A stretch of DNA of 64,000 bases from DATCJA01 sp963814955 (GTDB lineage Bacteria > Acidobacteriota > Vicinamibacteria > Vicinamibacterales > UBA2999), in NCBI GenBank assembly GCA_963814955.1, contig CAWFEX010000015.1, positions 124,001 to 188,000 on the forward strand. Direction: 5' to 3'. The notes below the pieces were generated by a model. That model worked only from the letters and a program-made list of their open reading frames with translations. It made no database searches and had not been told where the DNA came from. Made by a program: the position numbers and the translations under genes. This document shows positions 10,845-19,072 of this stretch, piece by piece (position 1 is the first letter of the stretch; each line of letters begins with the position of its first letter).

Positions 10845-11127
10845 CCCGGTCGCTCCTACACACTGCTGATAGTAGCCGAGAAGGTCGCGGTTTCGAGAAG
10901 GGGTGATCACATGTTGCGGCCTCCGCAGGACCAGGGGAATGGCGAAGCCAGCCGTATCATCATTCGCGATTGCGATCTGTTTCAGTGCTGGATTGATCGC
11001 CGCAGCCGGCTCGGTGCAATACGAATCGAATTCGTCCGAGCCGTGGACACTGTTTCTGGTCGGTGCGGCGCTGGCGATTGTGGCGAGGCGGATGCGCCGC
11101 CGGAGGTCCAGTTGAATCGATCGGCCG

Positions 11128-11505
11128 TCAGTGCGTGGCCACGCCGGCAACACGCCGAACATGCTTGTCCACGATCGCGAACAGCAATGCGTTCGGGTCA
11201 GCCTTGCAGTCGGCAGCAATCCCCTTCCCGGCGTCTACCCCGGCATCGCGCTGATTTGGAAACGCCAGATCACGATTCACTAGCGACACTTTTGCGAGCG
11301 TGATGACGAGCGCCCGCATCTGCGTGTAGTTCTTCGCCGACGCGATCCATGCCTGCGCGCACGTCAACGGGAGTGCTTGCGCTGCCGTCAGTGCGTGTTG
11401 GCTGCTCGCGACTCTTTTCGCGGGAGCTGATTGCACCGCGAGCAACGGCGCGATGGCGCCTGCCACGACCATAACGATTGCCAGCGGGACATATCGCGCG
11501 TTCAT
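11128..11505 (-). CDS. Small secreted protein, unknown function
   Basis: A 125-residue protein with an N-terminal signal sequence (residues 1-24) followed by an Ala-rich helical region with two Cys (TCAQAW, ADCKAD) that could form a disulphide. AGGAGG lies 7 bases before the ATG at 11505. It follows the gene ending at 11520 by 14 bp on the same strand, so the two are probably an operon of periplasmic proteins. No family recognised. Confidence 0.6.
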   Translation of the reverse strand: MNARYVPLAIVMVVAGAIAPLLAVQSAPAKRVASSQHALTAAQALPLTCAQAWIASAKNYTQMRALVITLAKVSLVNRDLAFPNQRDAGVDAGKGIAADCKADPNALLFAIVDKHVRRVAGVATH

Positions 11506-11519
11506 CTGCGGCCTCCTGA

Positions 11520-11888
11520 TCATCGGATCGCCTTCCGGATCTTGTTGACCTTCCTCAGCGTCTCCGCCACGTCTGCCGCATCGTCGAGTGCGTCGGCAAT
11601 GTCGGACGCTCGCATGGCGACCTCGACGCCGGTGCTGACGGCCTCGGCAATGTCTTCCCGCTCGTAGCGCTCGCGAAGCGCAGAGTCTGCATACACAGCC
11701 GCACCGCGCGCCGCCGCATCCAGCGTCGCGTCGAGCGCTTCGTCCTTCAAGGCGTCTTCGATACCCTCGCGCGCCGCGCGACTGATTGCCTTCTTGGCAA
11801 GGTCTCCGGCCCAGTCGCCGGTCAGGCCAACTGCGGGCACGGCCATAGCGGCTGCCGTCAGGAGTGCAATGACCTTCAGGCTCGGCAT
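11520..11888 (-). CDS. Small secreted alpha-helical protein, unknown function
   Basis: A 122-residue protein with a signal sequence (MPSLKVIALLTAAAMAVPAVG). A highly helical, Ala/Asp/Glu/Arg-rich body follows (EGIEDALKDEALDATLDAAA, ADIADALDDAADVAETLRKV). The composition suggests amphipathic helices, possibly membrane-associating or self-assembling. It heads a two-gene unit with 11128-11505. No homologue recognised. Confidence 0.6.
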   Translation of the reverse strand: MPSLKVIALLTAAAMAVPAVGLTGDWAGDLAKKAISRAAREGIEDALKDEALDATLDAAARGAAVYADSALRERYEREDIAEAVSTGVEVAMRASDIADALDDAADVAETLRKVNKIRKAIR

Positions 11889-12123
11889 GACGGGATCTCG
11901 ATCTGGGGGAGGCCCACAATATGTTGTGAGCCTGTGCGATAGCCGCGGGAGATTTCCTCGGACAATTCGGTCTCGCTCGTTCGATCGACGTAAAGAGCAG
12001 GGACCGTGCCAGACGACTCGGAGGAAGAGCTGCGACGAATAGCACGAAGCGGCAAGACGGCACCGCGAGACACCTATCTCACCTTCCGCTTCGCCGGCTG
12101 CCCGCTTGCGCGCCTTCAGCTTG

Positions 12124-12348
12124 TCAATCGTTGCACGGCGTGGTGGCCACCTGATCGGTCGAAGGGCCGCCGCGAAACACCAGGACGACACAACTCTGGC
12201 CGACACGCACTTCCTCCACGATGAAGCCGTGCGGCGTCATGACAGATGGCGCTTTGACATTCTGTTGAGCGGCCAGCGTTGACCCGACCGTCCCGAGTAT
12301 TCCGATGATCATCCCGATGGCACCGGCGAGCATGATTCTCGTTCTCAT
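12124..12348 (-). CDS. Small secreted or membrane-anchored protein
   Basis: A 74-residue protein. Residues 1-27 are a hydrophobic signal or anchor (MLAGAIGMIIGILGTVGSTL). The remainder contains two Cys (QSCVVLVFRGG and TTPCND), possibly disulphide-bonded in the periplasm. Function unknown. Confidence 0.5.
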   Translation of the reverse strand: MRTRIMLAGAIGMIIGILGTVGSTLAAQQNVKAPSVMTPHGFIVEEVRVGQSCVVLVFRGGPSTDQVATTPCND

Positions 12349-12528
12349 CGCATCCGTCCTTTCGCGCCTTTACAGCCACCTTCCGTTCACGCCGTGGGTT
12401 GACGTTGGCTGGCTCCCCTACGTTACCAGCACTGAGCCGGCGAAGAGGTAGCACACACCACGAACCACCAGGATCCCCGATCTGCTTCTTGAAAAATTGA
12501 CGAGTTCGCTATTGAATTATCGGAAAGT

Positions 12529-12714
12529 ATGGCCCGACGGCCAGCGTCCGACAGCCCACCCCGCACCGATCCGCTCAGCCGAGACCGCACGGCCGACATG
12601 CTGAAGAAGCTGCGGCGCCTCAACAAAGAAGCCGGGATGCTGAAGGCCAGCATCGATGATGCCGCGGCGCGGATCGTCGATGAACAAGACCACCGCGCAC
12701 GGAAGGAGGAATAG
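12529..12714 (+). CDS. Small hypothetical protein
   Basis: A 61-residue charged protein with a central helix (ADMLKKLRRLNKEAGMLKAS) and no Cys or membrane segment. GGAAAG lies just upstream of the ATG. It is followed 45 bp later by another small gene on the same strand. No family recognised. Confidence 0.45.
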   Translation: MARRPASDSPPRTDPLSRDRTADMLKKLRRLNKEAGMLKASIDDAAARIVDEQDHRARKEE

Positions 12715-12759
12715 CACCGTTCGGATGCTCAAACTTCAACGGATTCGAGGAGGTGCAGG

Positions 12760-12915
12760 ATGGCCATTCGGATGACTCGCAACGCAGGAATGCTCCTGTT
12801 GGCAATCTGGTTGATCCTCAGTGGCGTGATCGGGTTGTTCGCGCTCCCCATCCCGCCCTTACTCCCGTCAATGCTCGCGCTGCTTGCCGGTATTTTGATT
12901 CTGAGCGGTAGGTAG
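12760..12915 (+). CDS. Tiny two-segment membrane protein
   Basis: A 51-residue protein, almost entirely hydrophobic, with two predicted membrane helices separated by a proline turn: LLLAIWLILSGVIGLFALPI and LLPSMLALLAGILILSG. A near-perfect ribosome site (GAGGAGG at 12747-12753, six bases before the ATG at 12760) supports translation. Small proteins of this layout are common in many phyla; function unknown. Confidence 0.6.
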   Translation: MAIRMTRNAGMLLLAIWLILSGVIGLFALPIPPLLPSMLALLAGILILSGR

Positions 12916-12918
12916 AAA

Positions 12919-13033
12919 TCACGGGTTCTGGTTCGATTGGTTCGTCGGCACGAGGCGCTTCAGCTCGTTGAGCCAATTCTCAACGATAACGATCTGAACC
13001 GCCGTACTCGTTTTGACGTCAGCGAGTCCCGTA
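12919..13033 (-). pseudogene. Possible C-terminal relic of a kinase/TolB protein
   Basis: The minus-strand frame ending at the stop 12919-12921 reads VQIVIVENWLNELKRLVPTN. Its tail, N-W-x-x-x-L-K-R-L-V-P-T-N, is identical in layout to the C-terminus of the kinase-propeller protein at 4400-4453. No coherent propeller is readable upstream of about 13033, so only the last strand survives or the rest is scrambled. Judged by sequence resemblance alone. Confidence 0.4.
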
Positions 13034-13183
13034 TCGCCCCGCGATCCGCACTGTGCCCTCGCCCGCGACGACGTAGTAGGTAATCTTCAGAACCTTCTGA
13101 GCCAACACGATCGCATGGCGCGAGTATGTCGCGCGACCTGTGGCCATCGTCGGTGCCGAAGCAACTCACGATGGCGACCGTCG

Positions 13184-13372
13184 TTATTCGCTCAGCGCGT
13201 CAGGGATCCTTTCGTGGATTTCTGGCGGCAGGGACTCGAGGTCGGTAGCCCAGAAATGGCGGCAATTTGCGCACGTCACGGTCATGACCGTGAGGCTCTT
13301 GACGACCAGCGTGCAGCCCTCGTGTTCACAATTCGGACAGCGGATCGGAAGCGGCTGGTTGGTGTTAGGCAT
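13184..13372 (-). CDS. Small four-cysteine zinc-ribbon protein
   Basis: A 62-residue protein with CPNCE at residues 12-16 and CANCRHFW about 22 residues later. This is the same layout as the zinc-ribbon proteins at 8678, 13738 and 39450. The start at 13372 was chosen because it gives the same N-terminal length before the first CxxC as in the paralogues; the frame stays open to 13477. No Arg-rich tail; the C-terminus is acidic (ESLPPEIHERIPDALSE). Confidence 0.6.
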   Translation of the reverse strand: MPNTNQPLPIRCPNCEHEGCTLVVKSLTVMTVTCANCRHFWATDLESLPPEIHERIPDALSE

Positions 13373-13737
13373 TGGACTGGAATCGTCACAAGCGAGAGGG
13401 TCCATAGGTGGCGCGCCCCTGAGTGGCAGTATCGCGTAGGAGACAGGGCGCCTCCAGGTATGGACCTCCCGCACCACCGCCCTGAGCGAATCTGATGCCG
13501 ATTCACGCTGCAGATAGACCGCGAGAATTTCCAGGTCCGATGCAAAAAGTCACCGAACACATGACTTTTTCTCGGGTCAGCTCGCGACTGCTTCGCCAGA
13601 ATGAGCGCCCCCGAGATCCTGGGATTGCACGCTTTCTGCTCGCGCGGCCCCGACACCTGAACCACGCGCCCATTCAATGTGCAGCGCCAATTGAACAGGG
13701 CCTGTCGCCGTTGATACGCTGCGGCAACTCTGTCCCC

Positions 13738-13935
13738 ATGACTGAACCGACAGTGCCCCTTCGCTGCCCGGCCTGCGGAGCCGTCGGGAGTGTCCGTCGC
13801 GAACAGCGCATCACGGGCACCACCGTCCGCGTCCTGTGGTGCTGTGGTCAGTGCGACCATGCATGGCCCGCTGAAGACCGCCGCGGGACTCCCGATCGAC
13901 GGCGTTCCCAACGCGGGGATCGCCGGTCGAAGTAG
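13738..13935 (+). CDS. Small zinc-ribbon protein with Arg/Asp-rich tail
   Basis: A 65-residue protein: CPACG at residues 10-14, CGQCDHAW at about 36-43, then a tail with two RRG..DRR-like units (DRRGTPDRRRSQRGDRRSK). The tail is nearly the same as in the protein at 39450-39644, so these two are close paralogues. A zinc ribbon with a basic disordered tail suggests nucleic-acid binding, but that is inference. Start ATG at 13738. Confidence 0.7.
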   Translation: MTEPTVPLRCPACGAVGSVRREQRITGTTVRVLWCCGQCDHAWPAEDRRGTPDRRRSQRGDRRSK

Positions 13936-13974
13936 CAGAGCGAGCCACGACGACGTCGGTGATACCTTGTCCCC

Positions 13975-14262
13975 ATGGCGAAATCCCCGGATGACCTGGA
14001 ACTACTGGCCGTCCTCATGATGGATGTTCGGGCCACCGTGGAATCAATGCGTCGCTCCGTCACCAATGCTCAGTCCAGCATCGAACAGTTACGACATACC
14101 TACGCTGCGACGCAGGTGGCCGACATCAAGGACTGCTTGGAGCAGATCCTGAAAGAGGCCGCAGCTATCACGGACACGACCACCGAAGCCAAGAAACCAC
14201 TCGCCCAACTGGAAATGAAGCCCACCACCAGAAGAATCGAGCGCCGAAAGAAACCCCGCTGA
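13975..14262 (+). CDS. Small helical protein with basic tail
   Basis: A 95-residue protein that is largely alpha-helical or coiled-coil (residues 5-80, with VESMRRSVTNAQSSIEQLRH) and ends in a basic tail TTRRIERRKKPR. It lies 39 bp after the zinc-ribbon gene on the same strand, and both starts are preceded by the string TGTCCCCATG. No family recognised. Confidence 0.55.
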   Translation: MAKSPDDLELLAVLMMDVRATVESMRRSVTNAQSSIEQLRHTYAATQVADIKDCLEQILKEAAAITDTTTEAKKPLAQLEMKPTTRRIERRKKPR

Positions 14263-14304
14263 CTACCCCACTAGTCTGGCTGGCGGAGATCGCCGGACGG
14301 TCGC

Positions 14305-14865
14305 ATGACGGCAGCCCTCATCATGGTGGACGTTCGAACCCGGCAACAGTGGCGCGCCTGGTTGTCGCAGAACCACGCGTCAAGTCCGGGCATCTGGCTG
14401 GTCCGCCACAAGGAGCACACCGGAGTGATGTCGATGCCGTATGAAGACGTCGTTCGCGAGGCGCTCTGTTTCGGGTGGGTCGACAGCTTGATCAAGCGCC
14501 TGGACGACGATCGTTATGCGATCAAAGTCACGCCGCGCAAGCCGACGAGCAAGTGGTCGGACATCAACAGGAGACGGTGGAACGACCTCAAGGCCGCTGG
14601 CCTGCTCGCCGCGCCAGGCCTCGCTGCGGCTCCCACGGGAAACAGGTATGCGCCACATCCGCCGATCCCGGAGCTGCCGGCCTACGTTGCCGAAGCATTC
14701 AAAACGAACCGTGCAGCCTGGCGACACTTTCAGGCGCTTGCCCCGACGTACCGGCGTAATTTCGTCGTGTGGATTCACACGGCAAAACGGCCGGAGACGC
14801 GCGAAAAACGCATTCGCGAGTCGATTGAACTACTCGCGGCCGGCAAGAAGCTCGGGCTGAAGTAA
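14305..14865 (+). CDS. YdeI/OmpD-associated family protein
   Basis: A 186-residue protein matching the YdeI family. It has WRAWLSQNHASSPGIWLVRH, then YEDVVREALCFGWVDSL, TPRKPTSKWSDINRRRW and a C-terminal REKRIRESIELLAAGKKLGL. All conserved blocks are present and the length is typical. YdeI is linked in enterobacteria to outer-membrane porin function and peptide resistance; its biochemistry is unsettled. No signal peptide. Translation may start at the Met at 14323 instead. Confidence 0.85.
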   Translation: MTAALIMVDVRTRQQWRAWLSQNHASSPGIWLVRHKEHTGVMSMPYEDVVREALCFGWVDSLIKRLDDDRYAIKVTPRKPTSKWSDINRRRWNDLKAAGLLAAPGLAAAPTGNRYAPHPPIPELPAYVAEAFKTNRAAWRHFQALAPTYRRNFVVWIHTAKRPETREKRIRESIELLAAGKKLGLK

Positions 14866-14867
14866 GA

Positions 14868-14896
14868 ACGGCTGCCACACATTCACTGGCAGCCGT
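14868..14896. terminator. Hairpin between convergent genes
   Basis: A perfect 10-bp stem (ACGGCTGCCA at 14868-14877, TGGCAGCCGT at 14887-14896) with a 9-base loop, starting 2 bases after the YdeI stop and facing the lipoprotein gene from the other strand. There is no strong T-run on either side, so it may be a weak bidirectional terminator or an mRNA-stabilising hairpin. Confidence 0.55.
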
Positions 14897-14949
14897 CAAT
14901 TCTCAAACGACAGTCTGGATGTCGTCACGCAATGGTCGCCGCGGTACCC

Positions 14950-15462
14950 TTATCTGTCGTACGTGTAGTAGCACTCCTCACATTCCTGTTCGGAGTCGTT
15001 GCTCGGGTCGGCACCACCGCCAATGATGATGCTGAGCTGCTCACTCCACGCACCGGTGCGGTCGCAGCGATTCTTCACGCGCACACGAACAAGGTATCTG
15101 CCGCCGTGCTCCGCGTCCACATATCTGAACTCGGTGCGGTTCGTATCGAACATTGAAACGACGCGCCACGGCTGGCTGCCGTCCACCGAGTAGCTAATCT
15201 CCACCTGGTATGTCTCCACATTGTGAACCGGGGTCCACTCTCCCTTGATGTAGCCGTCGTCGGTGCTGTAGTGAGGCGTCACCCAGCTCGCTACCTGATC
15301 GGGACATGAATTGTCAGGATTTCCAATCGGGGCAATAGCAGCCAGACCGTTGCTCGGCATGCTCAGTGTGGACGTCGGGCTGACGCCAGTGTCGAAGGGC
15401 TGATTGGCGCAAGCAGCCGCAGTACAGGCAACGAGCAACATGATCACGTGACGCATTCGCAT
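14950..15462 (-). CDS. Lipoprotein with fibronectin-III-like domain
   Basis: A 170-residue protein. The N-terminus has a signal sequence with a lipobox-like LLVACTAAACAN; the Cys near residue 19 is the likely lipidation site. The rest resembles one fibronectin type III domain (WTPVHNVETYQVEISYSVDG, GGRYLVRVRVKNRC, WSEQLSIIIGG). The C-terminus is acidic with Cys (SEQECEECYYTYD). AAGGAG precedes the ATG at 15462. Likely periplasmic or surface-exposed; function unknown. Confidence 0.65.
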   Translation of the reverse strand: MRMRHVIMLLVACTAAACANQPFDTGVSPTSTLSMPSNGLAAIAPIGNPDNSCPDQVASWVTPHYSTDDGYIKGEWTPVHNVETYQVEISYSVDGSQPWRVVSMFDTNRTEFRYVDAEHGGRYLVRVRVKNRCDRTGAWSEQLSIIIGGGADPSNDSEQECEECYYTYDR

Positions 15463-15906
15463 TTCTCCTTTGTCGTCGTCACCGAACGGACTCGCGTGCG
15501 ACGAGTCAATGAAAGCCGCCACCAGGTGGGGCAACGAGCGTTCCTGTCTGTGTTCCCGGCCGTGGCGCCGGTCAGAGCGGGAAAATCCGTACAGACAGAG
15601 TCGACGCCGGAAGCCTTTCGTCTTGGCAGTTCCGGACAACGCCTCGTCGCGGTGCGATCACAAAACCGCGATGTCGCGCACCGGCAAGAGAGTGGGCGGA
15701 TTCACAGAGGTCTTTTGTCGGGCTGGAAGAAGACGAACCTCGCCATATCCGCTTCTTCGACGTCCGACGCTTACGGGTTTCGCCGCGTGCTGGAAACCGG
15801 CGTCGAAGAACGGAGAAGACTGGCCAGGTGTGACCTGGAATTCACCTCAGGATTACTCCAGCGTCACGGTGGCGCCCTACACTTCGGCTATGGGGGGCCG
15901 AGCGCC
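15463..15906. other. 444-base stretch without a supported gene
   Basis: Open frames exist on the plus strand, but none shows recognisable motifs, a ribosome site or protein-like composition. It may carry the promoter for the lipoprotein gene and for the gene at 15907. No repeat or RNA seen. Confidence 0.4.
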
Positions 15907-16161
15907 ATGGACATTCAAGATGCCGAAGAGATCATTCGATCGGAGTACATGGAAATGCCAGGATTGCGGCTGACGTTCTGGCAGGCCCAACGCCTGTGGA
16001 ATCTATCCGAGGAGCGGTGTGAACGGGCGCTGAACACACTCATTGCGACAGGCTTTCTCGTGCAGAACGGCGATGCATGCTACACGCGCCCCGCTTCGCC
16101 GACTACAACACCAACGCGCCGTCGTGGTAGGTCGCGCCGAAACCATGGGCGCGCAATGTAA
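15907..16161 (+). CDS. Small winged-helix-like protein
   Basis: An 84-residue protein. Residues 10-60 (MPGLRLTFWQAQRLWNLSEE then CERALNTLIATGFLV) have the pattern of a helix-turn-helix followed by a wing (GDACYTR). The rest is a basic tail (TPTRRRGRSRRNHGRAM). I recall similar short proteins with a 'M(P/A)GL.LT..QA.RLW' signature in soil bacteria. A DNA-binding role is inference. Confidence 0.6.
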   Translation: MDIQDAEEIIRSEYMEMPGLRLTFWQAQRLWNLSEERCERALNTLIATGFLVQNGDACYTRPASPTTTPTRRRGRSRRNHGRAM

Positions 16162-16226
16162 GGCGTCGCTTGGTCTCTCCTTTCGGGTAGCGCGCCTCGG
16201 TTGCCGGCAGCGCTTCACGATGGGCG

Positions 16227-16448
16227 CTACGACACTTTGACGGAGGGACGTTTCACCCGCCGCGGCGCTTTTGTCGGTTTGACGGGGGCCGGCGTCGATG
16301 ACGGAGCGAGCACGACGCGGGGCGACGAAAACGTACGCACGCCGTGGGCATCGAAGTCGATGACGGTGTGGTACTCGTTCACGCTGTTGAGCGTCCCGTC
16401 TCCGTACTGCGTGTGCATAACGCGATCGCCGGGGGTGTACTTCAGCAT
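16227..16448 (-). CDS. Small tudor-like (UvrD/PcrA C-terminal-type) domain protein
   Basis: A 73-residue protein. Residues 1-45 (YTPGDRVMHTQYGDGTLNSV then TVIDFDAHGVRTF) match the small beta-barrel found at the C-terminus of UvrD/PcrA helicases, which contacts RNA polymerase. The tail is basic and Pro-rich (APVKPTKAPRRVKRPSVKV). The start at 16448 is chosen because GGGAG lies 5 bases upstream. A stand-alone domain of this sort may bind RNA polymerase; inference only. Confidence 0.6.
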   Translation of the reverse strand: MLKYTPGDRVMHTQYGDGTLNSVNEYHTVIDFDAHGVRTFSSPRVVLAPSSTPAPVKPTKAPRRVKRPSVKVS

Positions 16449-16631
16449 TTCATCTCCCATGTAAGAGTCAGCGGACACGCCTCACGCTTCCCATGCGGCC
16501 GTACCAGAGGCGGGGCAATAGACGCGTGACGCTCGAGCTTTGACGAGGATTACCCGCCAGTTACGGCGGAGAAGACTCAGAAAGCAGTACGGACGCCTCA
16601 CAAGTGTACGGGGCGACGCCCCGGAAAGGCA

Positions 16632-16650
16632 ACTCCGAGCCAGAATCCTT
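16632..16650. repeat. 19-bp target-site duplication, left copy
   Basis: ACTCCGAGCCAGAATCCTT, identical to 18200-18218 on the other side of the IS element. Confidence 0.85.
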
Positions 16651-18199
16651 GTCAAAGCTCGTTAGAAATGTCCCCTGTGTTAACTCGATAGAAATGTCCC
16701 CTTTGAAAGAGAAGGGATGACGCCTGTGGACGCTCGTGGAAAACCGCTCGGTGGTTTTCCAAGGAGCGGTGGGCGCGTTCTTGGCGTCCACGGCTCCGGC
16801 AGCGTCCATAGGCTTGTCGTCATTGATCTGCGACTCGCCACAGTGGGACGTCCGGGCGGATGCCCTTTATAGGTGCGCCGCCATGGATGATTGGCGGTGT
16901 GCGGCGGTCGCGGCGCGGGGCGCGGAAGGACGACCGCGGGCGCCGCCGGGCTCAGCGATGGCTGGCTGGTCGATCTCGGTCCACGACACCGTGCGACCGC
17001 GATACTCGACGGCGAGCCGGCCATCGGGCCACTCACACACGGTGACGGTGCTGCGCGCTGGCGCGTAGCCACTTTGCCGCGCCAGCTGCAGCGCGCGATT
17101 GTGATAGCGCACGACCCAGTCGTGGCCAACCGTTCGCGTCGCTTCGAGGCGAAACACCCGGTCCAACCGCGTCGCCGCGGGACAGCGCCGATGGAAGTCG
17201 GCCGCCGCGGCCGGGGCCTGGGCAAAGCGCGCGTTGTGCTGCGGCCAGTAGGTCGTCTCGAGGAACGCATTCGCCGCCGCGTCCTCCGCGATCGCCAGCC
17301 GGCGCAGTTTCTTGACCAGGCGGTCCTGGTGCGTGCCGTGATTCCGCTCCACGCGCCCTTTGGCTTGCGGCGAGCTCGCCGGAATGATCTGAATCTGGAG
17401 ATCGGCGCACATGCGGCCGAATTGCGTCCGGGGCACCACGCCGGCGGCCTGCTCCGCCGCGGTCCCGGCGCGCACATAGACATTCTTCCAATCGGTGTAG
17501 AGCGCCAGCGGCACGCCGTACTGCTCGATCCAGCGCCGTAACACCGCGGCCGCCGCCCAGATCGTTTCCTCGTCACTGAAGCGCCCGCTACTGCGACTCG
17601 TGGCGTCGTCGACCATCGTGATCAAGCAGCGCTCGTCGCCCCGCGCCTCATACCACTGATGAAAGCTCCCATCGAGCTGCACGAGCTCCCCGAAGTGAGC
17701 CTTCCGCTCGCGGCGACGGCGATAGGGCGGCCGTGTGCGCTGCCGACTCCACAATCCCGCCGCCAGCATCCAGCGGCGCAGCGTCTCATGGTCGATCGTC
17801 AGCCCGTCCTCACTCGCGAGGTGCTCCGCGACCAGCGTCGGCCCGAAGCGCGTCGCCACGTCCCCACTGTATTTCTGCCGGATCAGCCGCACCACCCGCT
17901 GCCGCAGGGCCGCTGCCGTCCGCCGATTGGACGGTCGGCCCGCCTGCCCATGCCGCAGGGCCTTCGCGCCCCCATGCTTGAATGCCCGCCACAGTCGCTT
18001 CGCCTGGCGGTAGCTCACGCCCATCACCGTCGCCGCCTCGACCAACGCCAAGCTCCCGGCCTTGACCCGCGCCAACACCTCCACCCGCCCCAACTCCCGT
18101 GCGCTCATGGCTGTCCGTCCCAACAGCGACCTCCACGGCCGCCAGCTTAGGGGACATTTCTAACGAGTCGCCGAGGGGACATTACTCGGGAGTCGCAAC
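16651..18199 (-). mobile_element. IS1202/ISNCY-type insertion sequence, complete
   Basis: A 1549-bp element between identical 19-bp direct repeats (16632-16650 and 18200-18218). The termini are imperfect inverted repeats (16651-16675 and 18175-18199, 16 of 25 matching). Each end carries two copies of a subterminal motif ending in AATGTCCCC (left: GAAATGTCCCC twice; right: GAAATGTCCCC and TAATGTCCCC on the opposite strand), probably transposase-binding sites. One transposase gene fills the interior. The long target duplication is a known trait of IS1202-type elements. It sits just downstream of the small basic protein gene at 18222. Confidence 0.88.
16867..18108 (-). CDS. ISNCY (IS1202-type) transposase
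   Basis: A 413-residue DDE transposase. An N-terminal helix-turn-helix comes first (MSARELGRVEVLARVKAG then LVEAATVMGVSYRQAKRLW). The RNase-H-like catalytic core follows: the first Asp in GELVQLDGSFHQWYE, the second in LYTDWKNVYV and the Glu in SPQAKGRVERNHGT. The frame is intact and both element ends are present, so it is potentially active. I start it at the ATG at 18108; an upstream TTG at 18123 is also possible. Confidence 0.9.
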   Translation of the reverse strand: MSARELGRVEVLARVKAGSLALVEAATVMGVSYRQAKRLWRAFKHGGAKALRHGQAGRPSNRRTAAALRQRVVRLIRQKYSGDVATRFGPTLVAEHLASEDGLTIDHETLRRWMLAAGLWSRQRTRPPYRRRRERKAHFGELVQLDGSFHQWYEARGDERCLITMVDDATSRSSGRFSDEETIWAAAAVLRRWIEQYGVPLALYTDWKNVYVRAGTAAEQAAGVVPRTQFGRMCADLQIQIIPASSPQAKGRVERNHGTHQDRLVKKLRRLAIAEDAAANAFLETTYWPQHNARFAQAPAAAADFHRRCPAATRLDRVFRLEATRTVGHDWVVRYHNRALQLARQSGYAPARSTVTVCEWPDGRLAVEYRGRTVSWTEIDQPAIAEPGGARGRPSAPRAATAAHRQSSMAAHL

Positions 18200-18218
18200 A
18201 CTCCGAGCCAGAATCCTT
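18200..18218. repeat. 19-bp target-site duplication, right copy
   Basis: Identical to 16632-16650, abutting the right end of the IS element. Confidence 0.85.
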
Positions 18219-18221
18219 CAG

Positions 18222-18416
18222 CTACCGCTTCGAACGAGCGGTGCCGCGCTTCTTCGGTCTGCCTCTGCTGGCAGCCTTCGCCTTCTTCTTCACACGCTCC
18301 GGCAGCTTTCTGCCGCCCGTTTCACGATTCCACTCCTCGTAGGTTTCGTTTGAGATTTTGCCTTCGACGAGGAGTTGCGCGAATTTCCGACGCTGCGCCT
18401 GGCTCTTGAACGGCAT
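18222..18416 (-). CDS. Small basic protein of phage/chromosome-associated type
   Basis: A 64-residue protein beginning MPFKSQAQRRKFAQLLVEGK, a signature of a widespread family of short proteins also found in phage genomes, then SNETYEEWNRETGGRKLPERV. The Lys/Arg-rich tail (KKKAKAASRGRPKKRG) suggests nucleic-acid contact. The IS element landed 4 bp after its stop codon, so the coding region is intact. Confidence 0.65.
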   Translation of the reverse strand: MPFKSQAQRRKFAQLLVEGKISNETYEEWNRETGGRKLPERVKKKAKAASRGRPKKRGTARSKR

Positions 18417-18477
18417 ACGCAGGGTGATCGTAACCGGCTGTGAATCCCTGGTCGAGAGAGTCTCGACAATAACGCCT

Positions 18478-18834
18478 TCAACCTTGCCGACGCTTGCTCC
18501 GGCGTGTTCGGCCAGCGGCGTTCTTGTTCACGCGCAGTTGCCACGCCGTCTGCAGAGCGCCCGTCAAGACATCACGATTCGCCTTCGCCAGCCGAATGTG
18601 GGTGGCGCCCATCCGGCCCCAGCCGCCGGCGACGGGCAGGAACACGTCCGGCGCGTCAGCCACGAACTCCGCCTGGATCTCGGGTGTCAGCATCAGGTTC
18701 CCAAAACCGTGCTTCACCGACGCCAGTGTGGCGAAGATGTGACCGCCAACCCGGAAGTCAACCGCGCCCATGTGCGACCCTTCCTCAGCGCCGTCGAAGC
18801 TCAGGGCAATCCGTCGAAAATCCGCTGCGGTCAT
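18478..18834 (-). CDS. MmcQ/YjbR family protein
   Basis: A 118-residue protein with the family motifs RRIALSFDGAEEGSHMGAVD, FRVGGHIFATL, LTPEIQAEFV and a C-terminal ALQTAWQLRVNKN. MmcQ/YjbR proteins have a double-wing fold and are often annotated as DNA-binding, but their role is not established. Length is normal for the family. Confidence 0.85.
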   Translation of the reverse strand: MTAADFRRIALSFDGAEEGSHMGAVDFRVGGHIFATLASVKHGFGNLMLTPEIQAEFVADAPDVFLPVAGGWGRMGATHIRLAKANRDVLTGALQTAWQLRVNKNAAGRTRRSKRRQG

Positions 18835-18882
18835 ATGCCGATAGCGTAGTCCGCGAATCCACGGGTTGGCGCTTCGATTCCC

Positions 18883-19065
18883 TCATGGCCGGCGAACACC
18901 GGCGACGAACAGCGACCCCACACCAAACATCAGCAGCACGACTCCCCACCAGAGATTCACATTGATCTCCTGTACGCGCTCCCCGGAGACGAAGCCTGCA
19001 GCTGCGAGCACAGCTCCGAGCACGGTGAAGAGCAGACCGAGAGGAACACGAAGATCGAGTTGCAT
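18883..19065 (-). CDS. Small two-helix membrane protein next to a symporter
   Basis: A 60-residue protein with two predicted membrane helices (VPLGLLFTVLGAVLAAAGFV and WWGVVLLMFGVGSLFVAGV). It begins 7 bp after the stop of the sodium:solute symporter gene on the same strand, so it is probably cotranscribed. A short partner subunit for a transporter is a reasonable guess; not shown by sequence alone. Confidence 0.65.
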   Translation of the reverse strand: MQLDLRVPLGLLFTVLGAVLAAAGFVSGERVQEINVNLWWGVVLLMFGVGSLFVAGVRRP

Positions 19066-19072
19066 CGAGGCG

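Noticed and set aside
10845..11219. N-terminal extension of the flavin oxidase-like gene
   Set aside because: The frame is open, but the residues are not protein-like and a good ribosome site precedes the internal ATG at 10844.
12950..13170. Cupin-like gene on the minus strand
   Set aside because: A phrase resembling a cupin strand (YYVVAGEGTVRI) appears in one frame but is not continued by any other cupin motif.
15463..15906. Plus-strand gene upstream of the winged-helix-like protein
   Set aside because: Open frames exist but lack a ribosome site, conserved motifs and plausible composition.
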